From NCBI GenBank assembly GCA_016931515.1, contig JAFGEQ010000009.1, positions 1 through 64,000 of the forward strand: a stretch of 64,000 bases of DNA. Reading direction: 5' to 3'. Position 1 is the first letter of the stretch. Each line of letters opens with the position of its first letter. Below, piece after piece: positions 17,589 through 24,956 of the stretch. The notes under the pieces were generated by a model. That model searched no databases. It saw only the letters and a list, made by a program, of their open reading frames with translations, and was not told where the DNA came from. A program made the translations under genes and the position numbers. This DNA is from a candidate division CSSED10-310 bacterium. Its GTDB lineage: Bacteria; CSSED10-310.

Positions 17589-18826
17589 TCCGCTGATCTC
17601 CTCACTTTTGCCCCGTCCTTCAATCCTGAAATATTGCCGACAGCAAGCTCCTCACCCGAGGTCACACCCGCAATAATCTCCACATCGTTGCCGGATGTTC
17701 CACCCAGCCGGACCGCCCGTGCCTCCACAGTACCGTTCCGGACGACGAAAACAGTCGCTTTTCCGGCCGCCCGCAGCACAGCCTCCTGCGGAATCACGAC
17801 GGCAGGTGCAGTGAGTTCTCTGTCCTGGCCGGGTTTTTCCATATCGAGAAATGAGACTTTCACACCCATATCGGGGAGTATCTTCGGGTCCAGTTGCTCA
17901 AAGGCGATGCGCACGGAAACCGTGGCTTTCTGGCGGTCGGCGGTCGGGATAATCGTCAGCACTCGGCAGGGTATTTTCCATTCCGGGTAGGCATCCAGCA
18001 CCGCTTCAACCCGCTGGCCCGGCTTGACCCGGGCGATGTAGGACTCGTTAACATCCACCTCGATTTCGAGTGAATCCATATCCACTATGGTGGCGACACC
18101 GGTGCGCGTGTATCCGCCGCCACCGCTGACGGGTGAGACCATCTCACCAACCTGCGCATCTTTGGATACGACGATCCCTGCAAATGGAGCGGTAATCCTG
18201 TAGTCATCAAGATTCCGGACGGCCTGGTCCAGACGCGCCTTCGCTGCGAGGACCTGCTTTTGCGCCAGGACGATGCGCGCACGCAGGCTGTCAACGATGG
18301 TCTCCGACGCTTCCAGCGCCTGCCGGCTGATCATTTGATCGCCGGCCAGCTTTGTATCGCGTTCGAGATTTCGTTCGGCGTCGCGCAATTGAACGCGAAG
18401 CTCCGGAATAGCCGCTTCGGCAACATGGAGATCGGCTTCGGCGCTCCTGTGATAGATCCTGGCATCGCTGTCATCAAGTTCCGCGAGGAGTTGGCCTGTC
18501 TCGACATGCAACCCTTCCTCAACGTGCAGGGCAATGATCCGGCCGGTGATTTTGGAGGCGATGGTTGCGCGCTGCCGGGGAGTGACATATCCACTGGCGG
18601 ACAAGACGATCGAATTGCTCCCGGGATCGCGCGTTCTCGCCATTGCCGTCTGCACGAGAACCGGAGCATTGTAAAACGCAAAATAATAAACCAGTGAACC
18701 AACCAGGCACAGGATCACCATAAAAATTACAATAGGCAGGAACGTGCTGCCGGGGCGGGTTTTGGCCTTGGTCTCGATCGTGAGATCCGATAAATCGAAT
18801 TGTCCGTTTCCAGTTCGTTCCGTCAT
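17585..18826 (-). CDS. MacA/HlyD-type periplasmic adaptor (membrane fusion protein)
   Basis: The 413-residue protein has a cytoplasmic N-terminal stretch of about 28 residues, one membrane helix (LPIVIFMVILCLVG), a lipoyl half-motif ASKITGRI, and a long alpha hairpin around residues 120-200 (EAAIPELRVQLRDAERN). The second lipoyl half is ITAPFAGIVV, followed by beta-barrel domains with PGQRVEAVLD. This order is standard for MacA-like adaptors. The start at the ATG (18826) is preferred over a GTG one codon earlier. It is the first gene of the exporter operon, and a promoter should lie in the preceding 280 bases. Confidence 0.92.
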   Translation of the reverse strand: MTERTGNGQFDLSDLTIETKAKTRPGSTFLPIVIFMVILCLVGSLVYYFAFYNAPVLVQTAMARTRDPGSNSIVLSASGYVTPRQRATIASKITGRIIALHVEEGLHVETGQLLAELDDSDARIYHRSAEADLHVAEAAIPELRVQLRDAERNLERDTKLAGDQMISRQALEASETIVDSLRARIVLAQKQVLAAKARLDQAVRNLDDYRITAPFAGIVVSKDAQVGEMVSPVSGGGGYTRTGVATIVDMDSLEIEVDVNESYIARVKPGQRVEAVLDAYPEWKIPCRVLTIIPTADRQKATVSVRIAFEQLDPKILPDMGVKVSFLDMEKPGQDRELTAPAVVIPQEAVLRAAGKATVFVVRNGTVEARAVRLGGTSGNDVEIIAGVTSGEELAVGNISGLKDGAKVRRSAE

Positions 18827-18829
18827 CAC

Positions 18830-19109
18830 TGCTAATCCCTTTCAAACGGCATTCCATGCATCCAGGTTCTGAAAAAGTGGGTAAACCAAACCGTTTTCGT
18901 CACCATTCCGGCACATTATCCTAAAACCACACGAAGATAAACGGGACGGCCTGTTTTTCCGAGCCGGATACATGTTTATCATACGAATGACGGTCGTAAT
19001 AGTTCGATTTTTATAGATATTTAACAGACTGATAACAGGTGTATTTTAACCACTTTTCCAGAGGAGAGCAGATATGATCCATTCCGCTTTTTTTCTCCGA
19101 ACACCGGGA
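18830..19109. other. Intergenic region upstream of the exporter operon
   Basis: The 280-base stretch is AT-richer than the genes around it and holds no conserved reading frame. It should contain the promoter of the exporter operon, but no -35/-10 pair on the minus strand convinces me. A GAGGAGAGCAG before an ATG at 19074 on the plus strand mimics a ribosome site. The frame behind it is antisense to the conserved gene at 19110-19409. Confidence 0.4.
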
Positions 19110-19409
19110 TCAACCGGGAAAGCGTTTTGCACCAGAGATCAGACCCATCACGGCATCATGACACTCGATGCATTCGAATCCCCGCTCCAGACCGGATTTC
19201 GGATCAGTATTCTCATGCACGGAAACGCATGGATCGAACCTGAAGAGAGCTTTCAGCGCCTCAATGTCGAGAACGACATGGTAATAGACCCATTCCCGGC
19301 AGTTCATTGACCAGACCTGGCCCCGGCAGGTTTCCCTGTATCCCGCGTCGATCAATGCCTGTTCCAGCGGCTGCAGATGACGGCAGATCACATTTTCTAT
19401 CCTTTCCAT
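19110..19409 (-). CDS. Conserved small protein of unknown function (Cys/Trp-rich)
   Basis: The 99-residue product has a dense conserved-looking core: WSMNCREWVYY, VLDIEAL, FDPCVSVHENTDP, SGLERGF and CIECHD. I recall similar hypothetical proteins with NCREWVYF and a terminal CxxCxDxVMG. The CIECHD motif is one position short of a heme-binding CxxCH only in context, and the protein has no signal peptide, so a zinc or redox site is more likely than heme. No strong ribosome site precedes the ATG. It stands alone, between the exporter operon and the NmrA-like gene. Confidence 0.65.
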   Translation of the reverse strand: MERIENVICRHLQPLEQALIDAGYRETCRGQVWSMNCREWVYYHVVLDIEALKALFRFDPCVSVHENTDPKSGLERGFECIECHDAVMGLISGAKRFPG

Positions 19410-19538
19410 ACTTCACGGGGATACATTTACAATGAAATTCCAATCCGCGAATATTCCAGCGTACAATTCAGAAATAACTCCTCCAATTTGTCATCTAAAC
19501 TACATAAATACGCGTGTGTCCCGTTTCTGATGGCGTAT

Positions 19539-20399
19539 TTATTTCCAGGCATCGGAGCAGTCTGCGGCATACTGTTCAAACGAAACAGGCAACCGGCCGA
19601 GAATTCTTTCCACATCACGGGTCACCCTCGCGCATTCTCCGGCCCGGACAATACGAAAAAACAGGGTCCATCGGTCGATCAATTCCTGCGCCACACCGGC
19701 ACGTGCCAGCCCAGCACAGGCCGCCTCTTCGGAAAGAGGTACGTAACGGATGGAGTTTCCCGACACCTGCGAAAGAATGTCAACAACCCGGTAATGATCG
19801 AGCGCTTCACTGCCTGTCAATGTATAGGCATGACCCTGATGGCGGTCATCCGTCAGCACCGCCGCCGCAACGGCAGCGACGTCACGGCAGTCAATAAAAG
19901 ACATTTGTGCATCAGCTGCCGGCAGGTGCAGTGCACCGGTTGTGCGAATATCGGCATACATCGGTCCGGAATCGAAATTCTGCATGAACCAGTTCGGTCT
20001 CAGATGCACATACGGGATTCCAGTTGCTTCGATGTTTTTTTCCGAAATTCTCAGGCAGAAGGAATCATCCATTTCGACACCCATCGCAGTCAGATCCACG
20101 ATCAGCCGGACGCCTGACTTCAGCGCCATGTCAACGATCGGTGACGTGGTCCGGTCCGCGCGATTGTCTCCCGGCGGCACCGTCAGGAACAAGCAATCGA
20201 TTCCGTCCAGAGCCGGTTTAAATGTATCCGGACGATTGAAATCACATTCAACGACATCCCTGATTCCCGGCAGTTTTTCTGCTGCGGCAACGGGATGCCG
20301 TGCCGCAGCCCGGAGATCCGTTCCCTTTGCAGCAAGAATACGTATCAACTCCGAACCGACCCGTCCGGTGGCTCCGGTCACAAAGATTTTATCTGTCAT
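19539..20399 (-). CDS. NmrA-like NAD(P)-binding protein (atypical SDR)
   Basis: The 286-residue protein begins with the dinucleotide-binding motif VTGATGRVGSELI. It contains VIVDLTAMG-like LIVDLTAMGVE and LRPNWFMQNF, both hallmarks of the NmrA/HSCARG and NAD(P)H:quinone oxidoreductase-2-like SDRs. The usual YxxxK catalytic pair is absent, as expected for that group, so it may be a redox sensor or a quinone reductase. Its start lies three bases after the stop of the chalcone-isomerase-like gene, so the two are co-transcribed. Confidence 0.85.
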   Translation of the reverse strand: MTDKIFVTGATGRVGSELIRILAAKGTDLRAAARHPVAAAEKLPGIRDVVECDFNRPDTFKPALDGIDCLFLTVPPGDNRADRTTSPIVDMALKSGVRLIVDLTAMGVEMDDSFCLRISEKNIEATGIPYVHLRPNWFMQNFDSGPMYADIRTTGALHLPAADAQMSFIDCRDVAAVAAAVLTDDRHQGHAYTLTGSEALDHYRVVDILSQVSGNSIRYVPLSEEAACAGLARAGVAQELIDRWTLFFRIVRAGECARVTRDVERILGRLPVSFEQYAADCSDAWK

Positions 20400-20402
20400 G
20401 AT

Positions 20403-20975
20403 TTATTTTCCCAGCATACCGTCACGAAGATTTTCGTCACCAGTGAAGGCATCGGTTTCAAGCAGCCAGATCCCGAACAGAGCCCGTTTGAAAGCGATAT
20501 CACCGATGGTAACGACAAGCTTGTCGTTGAAATACAGCTGAGTTCCCAGCGCAGGAGTATAAATCAGTTTCCATTTATCCGACTTGGAAGCATCTTTCAA
20601 TGAATTCAGAAACATGTCAATTTGGGGTTTCAGACTGTCGAGATCCGTGCCGGCTGAGTATTTGAAACCTTCCGAAAACGTTTCTGCGATCTTTTCTTTT
20701 GCAACATTCCGCAGCCAGTCCATGGTGATTGCCATCGGTTCATCAACGTTAATGACTTCTTTGGAATCCGTCGTCTTTTCCTGGAGATACAGACTGCCGA
20801 CATATACTTTAAATCCAATTTTTTTCCGGATTCCCGCTCCATTCATCACCAACTGGACCTCTGTATCTCCGGGGCTGAACGTATCCGGAACCGAGATCCC
20901 GCCTTTTTCCATCGCCGGAGCTGCAGTAGCGGTCATTGTGATTATTATGGCCATTAAAAGAAGTTGTCTGATCAT
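20403..20975 (-). CDS. Chalcone isomerase-like secreted protein
   Basis: The start at 20975 has AAGGAG six bases upstream; an in-frame extension into the 9-mer repeat (SYESYRSY) is rejected. The 190-residue product has a cleavable signal peptide (LLLMAIIITMTATAAPA|ME). The chalcone_isomerase-like domain follows: VPDTFSPGD, LVMNGAGIRKKIGFKVYVGSLYL, and near the end FNDKLV and FKRALFGIWLL. Bacterial members are periplasmic and most do not isomerise chalcones; a fatty-acid-binding role is known in related plant proteins. It lies in an operon with the NmrA-like gene. Confidence 0.88.
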   Translation of the reverse strand: MIRQLLLMAIIITMTATAAPAMEKGGISVPDTFSPGDTEVQLVMNGAGIRKKIGFKVYVGSLYLQEKTTDSKEVINVDEPMAITMDWLRNVAKEKIAETFSEGFKYSAGTDLDSLKPQIDMFLNSLKDASKSDKWKLIYTPALGTQLYFNDKLVVTIGDIAFKRALFGIWLLETDAFTGDENLRDGMLGK

Positions 20976-21013
20976 TGGGATCTCCTTGGTAGTTGAAGAA
21001 AGGGAATTGGGAT

Positions 21014-21058
21014 TATAGGACCTATAGGACTCATAGGACATATAAGTCTCATAGGAGT
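21014..21058. repeat. Five-copy TATAGGACY 9-mer repeat
   Basis: The copies are TATAGGACC, TATAGGACT, CATAGGACA, TATAAGTCT and CATAGGAGT. They follow a GGGAATTGGGAT that matches the 16-bp unit at 14428-14491. The array is in the spacer between the dienelactone hydrolase gene and the chalcone-isomerase-like gene. Confidence 0.8.
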
Positions 21059-21103
21059 GGTGGGATTTTCAAGGGCGATAGTTATTTCAAGGAGAAGTGA
21101 CCC

Positions 21104-21928
21104 TTACCTCATTTTGTCGGTGAAAAGATCCATCATAGCTTTCCAGGACCGTTCATCAGCAAGCCGGTTATAGCGTTTCGGATCGTTGCGGTGGGTAAAT
21201 CCATGCACCGAGTTCCCGTAGATTGTGAGGTACCAGTCCACATCCGCCGCCCGCATTTCCTCGATAAATCCCATCATTTCGGGATCCGGCACGTTGGCAT
21301 CGTCGCCTCCGTGACAGACCAGGACGGTGCCTTTGATATTTTTAGCATCGGTCTTGTCGGGAGTTGCCAATCCGCCATGAAAGCTGACAACCGCTTTGAC
21401 GTCTGCTCCACTTCGAGCCAACTCAAGAGCACCCGTTCCACCGAAACAATATCCGATAACCGCCAGGCGGGACGGGTCGACTTCCGGGCGATTTTTCAAA
21501 ACATCCAGACCGGCATCCAACCGTTCCCGGAAAAGCGCGACATCTCCCTTATATTTACCGGCATATTTTCCGGCTTCACCGGGATTCGACGGGCGGGATT
21601 CCCTGCCGTAGATATCGCAGGCAAATGCAGCATAGCCGGCCTCAGCGAGGCGGTTCGCCGCATCCTTTTCATGATCCGTCAGACCCATCCACTGGTGCAC
21701 GATCAGGACACCGGGAACCTTTTCAATTCCTTTAGCATCCGCCGGTATCATTCCGCCGGAGTTCGATACCGCCTCTGATTGAACCTGTTTCGGAAGAGCG
21801 AGGTAACCCTCAAGAGCGGTGTCGTGGCTTTTATATTCAATCATCTGATGCTCCTGTGCCAAAGCGGCGCCGGACAACAGCAGCGCGCCGGCAATCAATA
21901 TTGAAATGATTGGTGTCATATTAATCAT
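21104..21928 (-). CDS. Dienelactone hydrolase family protein, secreted
   Basis: The protein of 274 residues has an N-terminal signal peptide ending near ALA|QE. The DLH alpha/beta hydrolase core shows nucleophile Cys161 in GYCFGG, acid Asp209 or Asp210 in HGGDD and His242 in NSVHGF. Members hydrolyse lactones or esters such as dienelactone. Secretion here suggests a role on extracytoplasmic esters. AAGGAG lies before the ATG. The gene is upstream of the chalcone-isomerase-like gene on the same strand but separated by the repeat. Confidence 0.9.
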   Translation of the reverse strand: MINMTPIISILIAGALLLSGAALAQEHQMIEYKSHDTALEGYLALPKQVQSEAVSNSGGMIPADAKGIEKVPGVLIVHQWMGLTDHEKDAANRLAEAGYAAFACDIYGRESRPSNPGEAGKYAGKYKGDVALFRERLDAGLDVLKNRPEVDPSRLAVIGYCFGGTGALELARSGADVKAVVSFHGGLATPDKTDAKNIKGTVLVCHGGDDANVPDPEMMGFIEEMRAADVDWYLTIYGNSVHGFTHRNDPKRYNRLADERSWKAMMDLFTDKMR

Positions 21929-22015
21929 AGTAAATCTCCTTGCCTGATGCTGACTTGGTTATGAAATACAGCATTATTTCCATTTAGATCGAATCAACTC
22001 AGGGAGGTTACTTAC

Positions 22016-22070
22016 TGCTATTGGTTGCCGGCTATTGGCTGGACCCTATCAGCCAACGGCCAGCAGCCTG
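22016..22070. repeat. TTGGCTG/CAGCCAA inverted repeat
   Basis: TTGGCTG (22035-22041) and CAGCCAA (22050-22056) form a perfect seven-pair stem with an eight-base loop, within a GGCTATTGG/GGCCAGCAG-rich stretch. It lies beyond the stop of the gene at 22120 and has no T-tract. It resembles the repeat at 8426-8461. Confidence 0.45.
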
Positions 22071-22119
22071 TAACGGTTTGAGGGCTGGCGAGAGAGGAGG
22101 CTATTCGACTGAGATGACC

Positions 22120-22884
22120 CTAAACCACCGGCTCACTCGGAATAAGATCATCCTGCCGAAGAACCCTGCGAATGTATCGTAAATAAAAGATCTCCCCTGC
22201 CACCTCCAGCTTTGGGGATCGCTGGAATTTTTCCAGATCCGGAAAATCGCTGCCGACAAACCCTCTGATCAACACCGTCAACCCACTGTTGATTTCGATA
22301 AAGATCTCCTCGGCTTCACGATAACCGAATCCGGTGGTCCGGGGACGCAACCATCTCAAACACTGGAATTTCTGCTTGCCCATGCAAACTTCCATCAGGC
22401 CGGTAATCCGCTCGATGTTCATCTCAGGCGGATTGCCGCTACCGGCGCCGCGAATCACCTGCCAGCGGTTGCGGGGCTCCAGGCTGACGGGAAATTCCAG
22501 GTTGGTGATTTCAACGGATCCCATCCCGGTGGGCCGTCGCAGACTGATCAGGAGAATCCGGGCAAAACGAGTGCCCCGTGACACCAGACGCCGGACGAGC
22601 TGGAGCGGTTCGCCGCCTGCAGATAGTTCCCGGCTCAGGATTTCGGTGCACCGGTACCCCTGGAACCAGACCGGCCCCCGGGTCTGACCTCGCGACACTT
22701 GTGACAGCGTTTCATCCGGCAGATCATAATCGCAAACCGTAAAGTCATCGCCAACATCGAAGGTGCCGAAATGAAACGGGTCACCCCGTAAATCCACACG
22801 AACCGATTCTACGGCAGGTTCCAGGCTGCGTATGCCGATCTTCGGCGCTCGTTCCGGAATATGAATATCCGTATTTATCATCAT
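22120..22884 (-). CDS. Unknown protein at the end of the M16/MCE operon
   Basis: The 254-residue product has no signal peptide and no membrane helix. The sequence is beta-rich with many Arg residues. Stretches such as FHFGTFDVGDDFTVCDYDLP, VRRLVSRGTRFARILLISLRRP and GFGYREAEEIFIEINSGLTVLIRG suggest a folded soluble protein. The last part, VAGEIFYLRYIRRVLRQDD, is amphipathic. I recognise no family. It is the last of five same-strand genes that begin with the M16 peptidase, with a 150-base spacer from the sigma-like gene. Confidence 0.6.
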   Translation of the reverse strand: MMINTDIHIPERAPKIGIRSLEPAVESVRVDLRGDPFHFGTFDVGDDFTVCDYDLPDETLSQVSRGQTRGPVWFQGYRCTEILSRELSAGGEPLQLVRRLVSRGTRFARILLISLRRPTGMGSVEITNLEFPVSLEPRNRWQVIRGAGSGNPPEMNIERITGLMEVCMGKQKFQCLRWLRPRTTGFGYREAEEIFIEINSGLTVLIRGFVGSDFPDLEKFQRSPKLEVAGEIFYLRYIRRVLRQDDLIPSEPVV

Positions 22885-23036
22885 TCTATACCTGCTGCCT
22901 TAACATTCTCTATACACGTTCATACCATCGGACTCTTTCCGCCTGACTGGAATGCGTCACAGCACTATCCACCGCATATTCCACGACCGAATCACCGAAA
23001 CCATTGCAGATAGACGGACACTCAGCGGACAGAGAT

Positions 23037-23849
23037 TCAGAGTTCAAAATCGAGTTGACGTGGATCCACACGTCGGCGCCGGGCCCGAGATTTCTGACGC
23101 TCCTCATAAGTCGGCTTGCGGCCTCCGCCTGAATCTGAGACGGTGTTTTTACCGGTATCGCTGTCTCTCGGCTGACCACGCTTTTCCGATCCGGTGTCCG
23201 GCCTGCCCCTGGCCGTGTCGGTCGCCTCGCGCCCCCGCCACCCTGACCTCTCATTCCCGCCGAAGGCCGGCTGTCGCGATGAGCCGTGCCTTTTCTCCGG
23301 TCCGACCGATCGCGGTCTGTCTTCCTGCTGACGGGTCTTTGTTTCCCGCGATTGTTGGATGGATGCATGTTTCAAAAACTCCTTTATCGTTTCATCCGAC
23401 GCCAGCATCTTAAAAAACCCGGTTGCGGAGGACTGAATCGTTTCCGCATCAATGCCCAGCCATCGAGATACATCAGCCACGTCCCTGTCTTCCAGATACA
23501 TCAGATCCAGCGCCACCCGCTGATCCAGAGGCAGTCCGTTCATGAGCTCCAATATCCGGCACTGCTTCGCCGACAAGCCTCTGCCTCGCTCTCCCGCCCA
23601 CTGATTCCGGCTATACCGGTCGGCCTCCCGAAATATATCCAGAATGCTTCCCGGCGCGATCACGCCCTTCTGCAGGCGCGAAATCCAATCCGCGAAAAAC
23701 GCCTCGATGAATTCACCCGCTCGATAGTGATCGGTAAAATTGAGCCGGCAAAACCGGAACAAGGGTCCCGCGTAACGTTCGGTCAGGGTTTGTGCTGCCG
23801 GCAGATCACCGGCGGCTACGGCGGTGAGGAGCGATGATGTGTCATTCAT
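23037..23849 (-). CDS. Sigma-70-like factor with Arg-rich disordered tail
   Basis: The start at 23849 has GGAG seven bases upstream; earlier codons overlap the previous gene. The first 60 residues resemble sigma region 2 (AVAAGDLPAAQTLTERYAG, then FCRLNF). Region 4 follows near residues 105-155: LPLDQRVALDLMYLEDRDVADVSRWLGI, shaped as a helix-turn-helix. The final 110 residues are Arg/Gly/Ser/Gln-rich and probably disordered. Ordinary ECF factors end after region 4. The tail could bind nucleic acid or an anti-sigma partner. Promoter recognition is inferred, not shown. Confidence 0.55.
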   Translation of the reverse strand: MNDTSSLLTAVAAGDLPAAQTLTERYAGPLFRFCRLNFTDHYRAGEFIEAFFADWISRLQKGVIAPGSILDIFREADRYSRNQWAGERGRGLSAKQCRILELMNGLPLDQRVALDLMYLEDRDVADVSRWLGIDAETIQSSATGFFKMLASDETIKEFLKHASIQQSRETKTRQQEDRPRSVGPEKRHGSSRQPAFGGNERSGWRGREATDTARGRPDTGSEKRGQPRDSDTGKNTVSDSGGGRKPTYEERQKSRARRRRVDPRQLDFEL

Positions 23850-23947
23850 GATTTTCTCCGAAACACGGGATAAGTTCCTCTCCCATACCCGGATTTTTAG
23901 CATTCCCGGCTTCCCGAGTAAAGGAATTATCCCATCTATCCCGATTT

Positions 23948-24280
23948 TCAAATGTTCAAAATGTCCTCGAGTGTCATGCCGGCGTGCCCGGCAATGTCGT
24001 AAATGATCCTGCTGCCGCTCAGCCTGCCGCACTCCTTCGGCGTGAAAACCCGGTGCGCCATCATCCGTCCTCCGACAACGAACTGCACGCCCAATCCCTC
24101 AATCTCCCGGTCCAAATCGGGAATCCTGAACCCCGTGACAACCCCGGTTCCCCATTCGTCATGCCGGACAATCTCGTTCAATTGAAACCGCTTGAACGGA
24201 TGGGGCTCATCAACCTTGTCCGGCAAGATATCGTCCAGATACTCGTCAAATGCTTTTTTTCTGTCCGGATCAATGTTCAT
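23948..24280 (-). CDS. Small Tudor/KOW-like conserved protein
   Basis: Starting at the ATG at 24280 (GAAGAAGAG upstream), the product has 110 residues and overlaps the end of the MCE lipoprotein gene by 11 bases. The core FQLNEIVRHDEWGTGVVTGF, then VQFVVGGRMM, then AHRVFTPKEC resembles the short SH3/Tudor-like fold of DUF3553-type proteins. In those, a GxGxV turn and a V.F strand carry a nucleic-acid or protein contact. It lies between the lipoprotein and sigma-like genes and may act in regulation. The family match is by pattern only. Confidence 0.55.
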   Translation of the reverse strand: MNIDPDRKKAFDEYLDDILPDKVDEPHPFKRFQLNEIVRHDEWGTGVVTGFRIPDLDREIEGLGVQFVVGGRMMAHRVFTPKECGRLSGSRIIYDIAGHAGMTLEDILNI

Positions 24281-24956
24281 CCGACTCTTCTTCAGCCTGT
24301 AATTCGTCCGCTCGCTGTTCCACTCCCATCCGTAGTTCATCCAACCGCTTCTGCGTTTCCGCATCCATCCGCTCGATCCGGCCGGACACATCCTGCAACA
24401 TTTTTTCAAAAGCCTCCCTGTTCGACATCGCGAGATCCTCCAGCATGCGCATTACATCCGAAGAAAAAGCCTCCCCCGATTCCACCGCCTTGCGGATTTC
24501 CGTTTCCAGCGTTTGCTTCAGATTCCCATCAAACTGCCGGGACAAACAGGCCACCGCGTATCTGAGGATACCCATCCCGCTGAACTCCTGCCCGGGCGTC
24601 AGAGGCGGAGCCGGTTCGCTGCAGTTTTTACAGATCAGGCAGTTCCTGTTCCGATCAGCCGGATCTGCAGAAAATGTGAACACAGTCGAGCTGTTCAGCA
24701 GCATCGTGTATTTCTCGTCAAGCGTCACTTCGAGAACCGATTCCCTGGACGATCGCAGGGTGAGATCCGATACCCGGCCGATCTGGACATCGTTCATCAG
24801 AACCCGGGCATCCGGCTGGATCCCGTGACGCATATCGAAAACAACCAGTATTTTCATGGGCCGGCTGCATCCCTCTGTCATCAGTAAACATAAAATGCTC
24901 AGGCAAATCCCGGAAAAAACTAATCCGCGATAGCGTCTACTGCGGCATAACTCCAT
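24270..24956 (-). CDS. MlaD/MCE-domain lipoprotein
   Basis: The 228-residue product has a signal sequence with a lipobox ending in EGC near residue 29. The MCE-like domain follows: ILVVFDMRHGIQPDARVLMNDVQIGRV, matching the G-L-x-x-G-x-x-V and G-x-x-V-G-x-V pattern of MlaD-type lipid-transport proteins. A CLICKNC segment and a long C-terminal coiled-coil (residues 150-220) follow. AAGGAGG precedes the ATG, which overlaps the peptidase stop by 20 bases. It may form part of a lipid-trafficking complex, but no MlaE/MlaF partner is seen here. Confidence 0.7.
   Translation of the reverse strand: MELCRSRRYRGLVFSGICLSILCLLMTEGCSRPMKILVVFDMRHGIQPDARVLMNDVQIGRVSDLTLRSSRESVLEVTLDEKYTMLLNSSTVFTFSADPADRNRNCLICKNCSEPAPPLTPGQEFSGMGILRYAVACLSRQFDGNLKQTLETEIRKAVESGEAFSSDVMRMLEDLAMSNREAFEKMLQDVSGRIERMDAETQKRLDELRMGVEQRADELQAEEESDEH

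Noticed and set aside
19074-19310. Plus-strand frame with a good-looking ribosome site (GAGGAGAGCAG before ATG)
   Set aside because: It overlaps antisense the conserved Cys/Trp-rich gene at 19110-19409, whose residue pattern is family-like, so the ribosome site looks accidental.
19377-20117. Plus-strand open frame of 246 codons
   Set aside because: It is antisense to the NmrA-like gene, which has clear NAD-binding motifs, and its product shows no recognisable domain.
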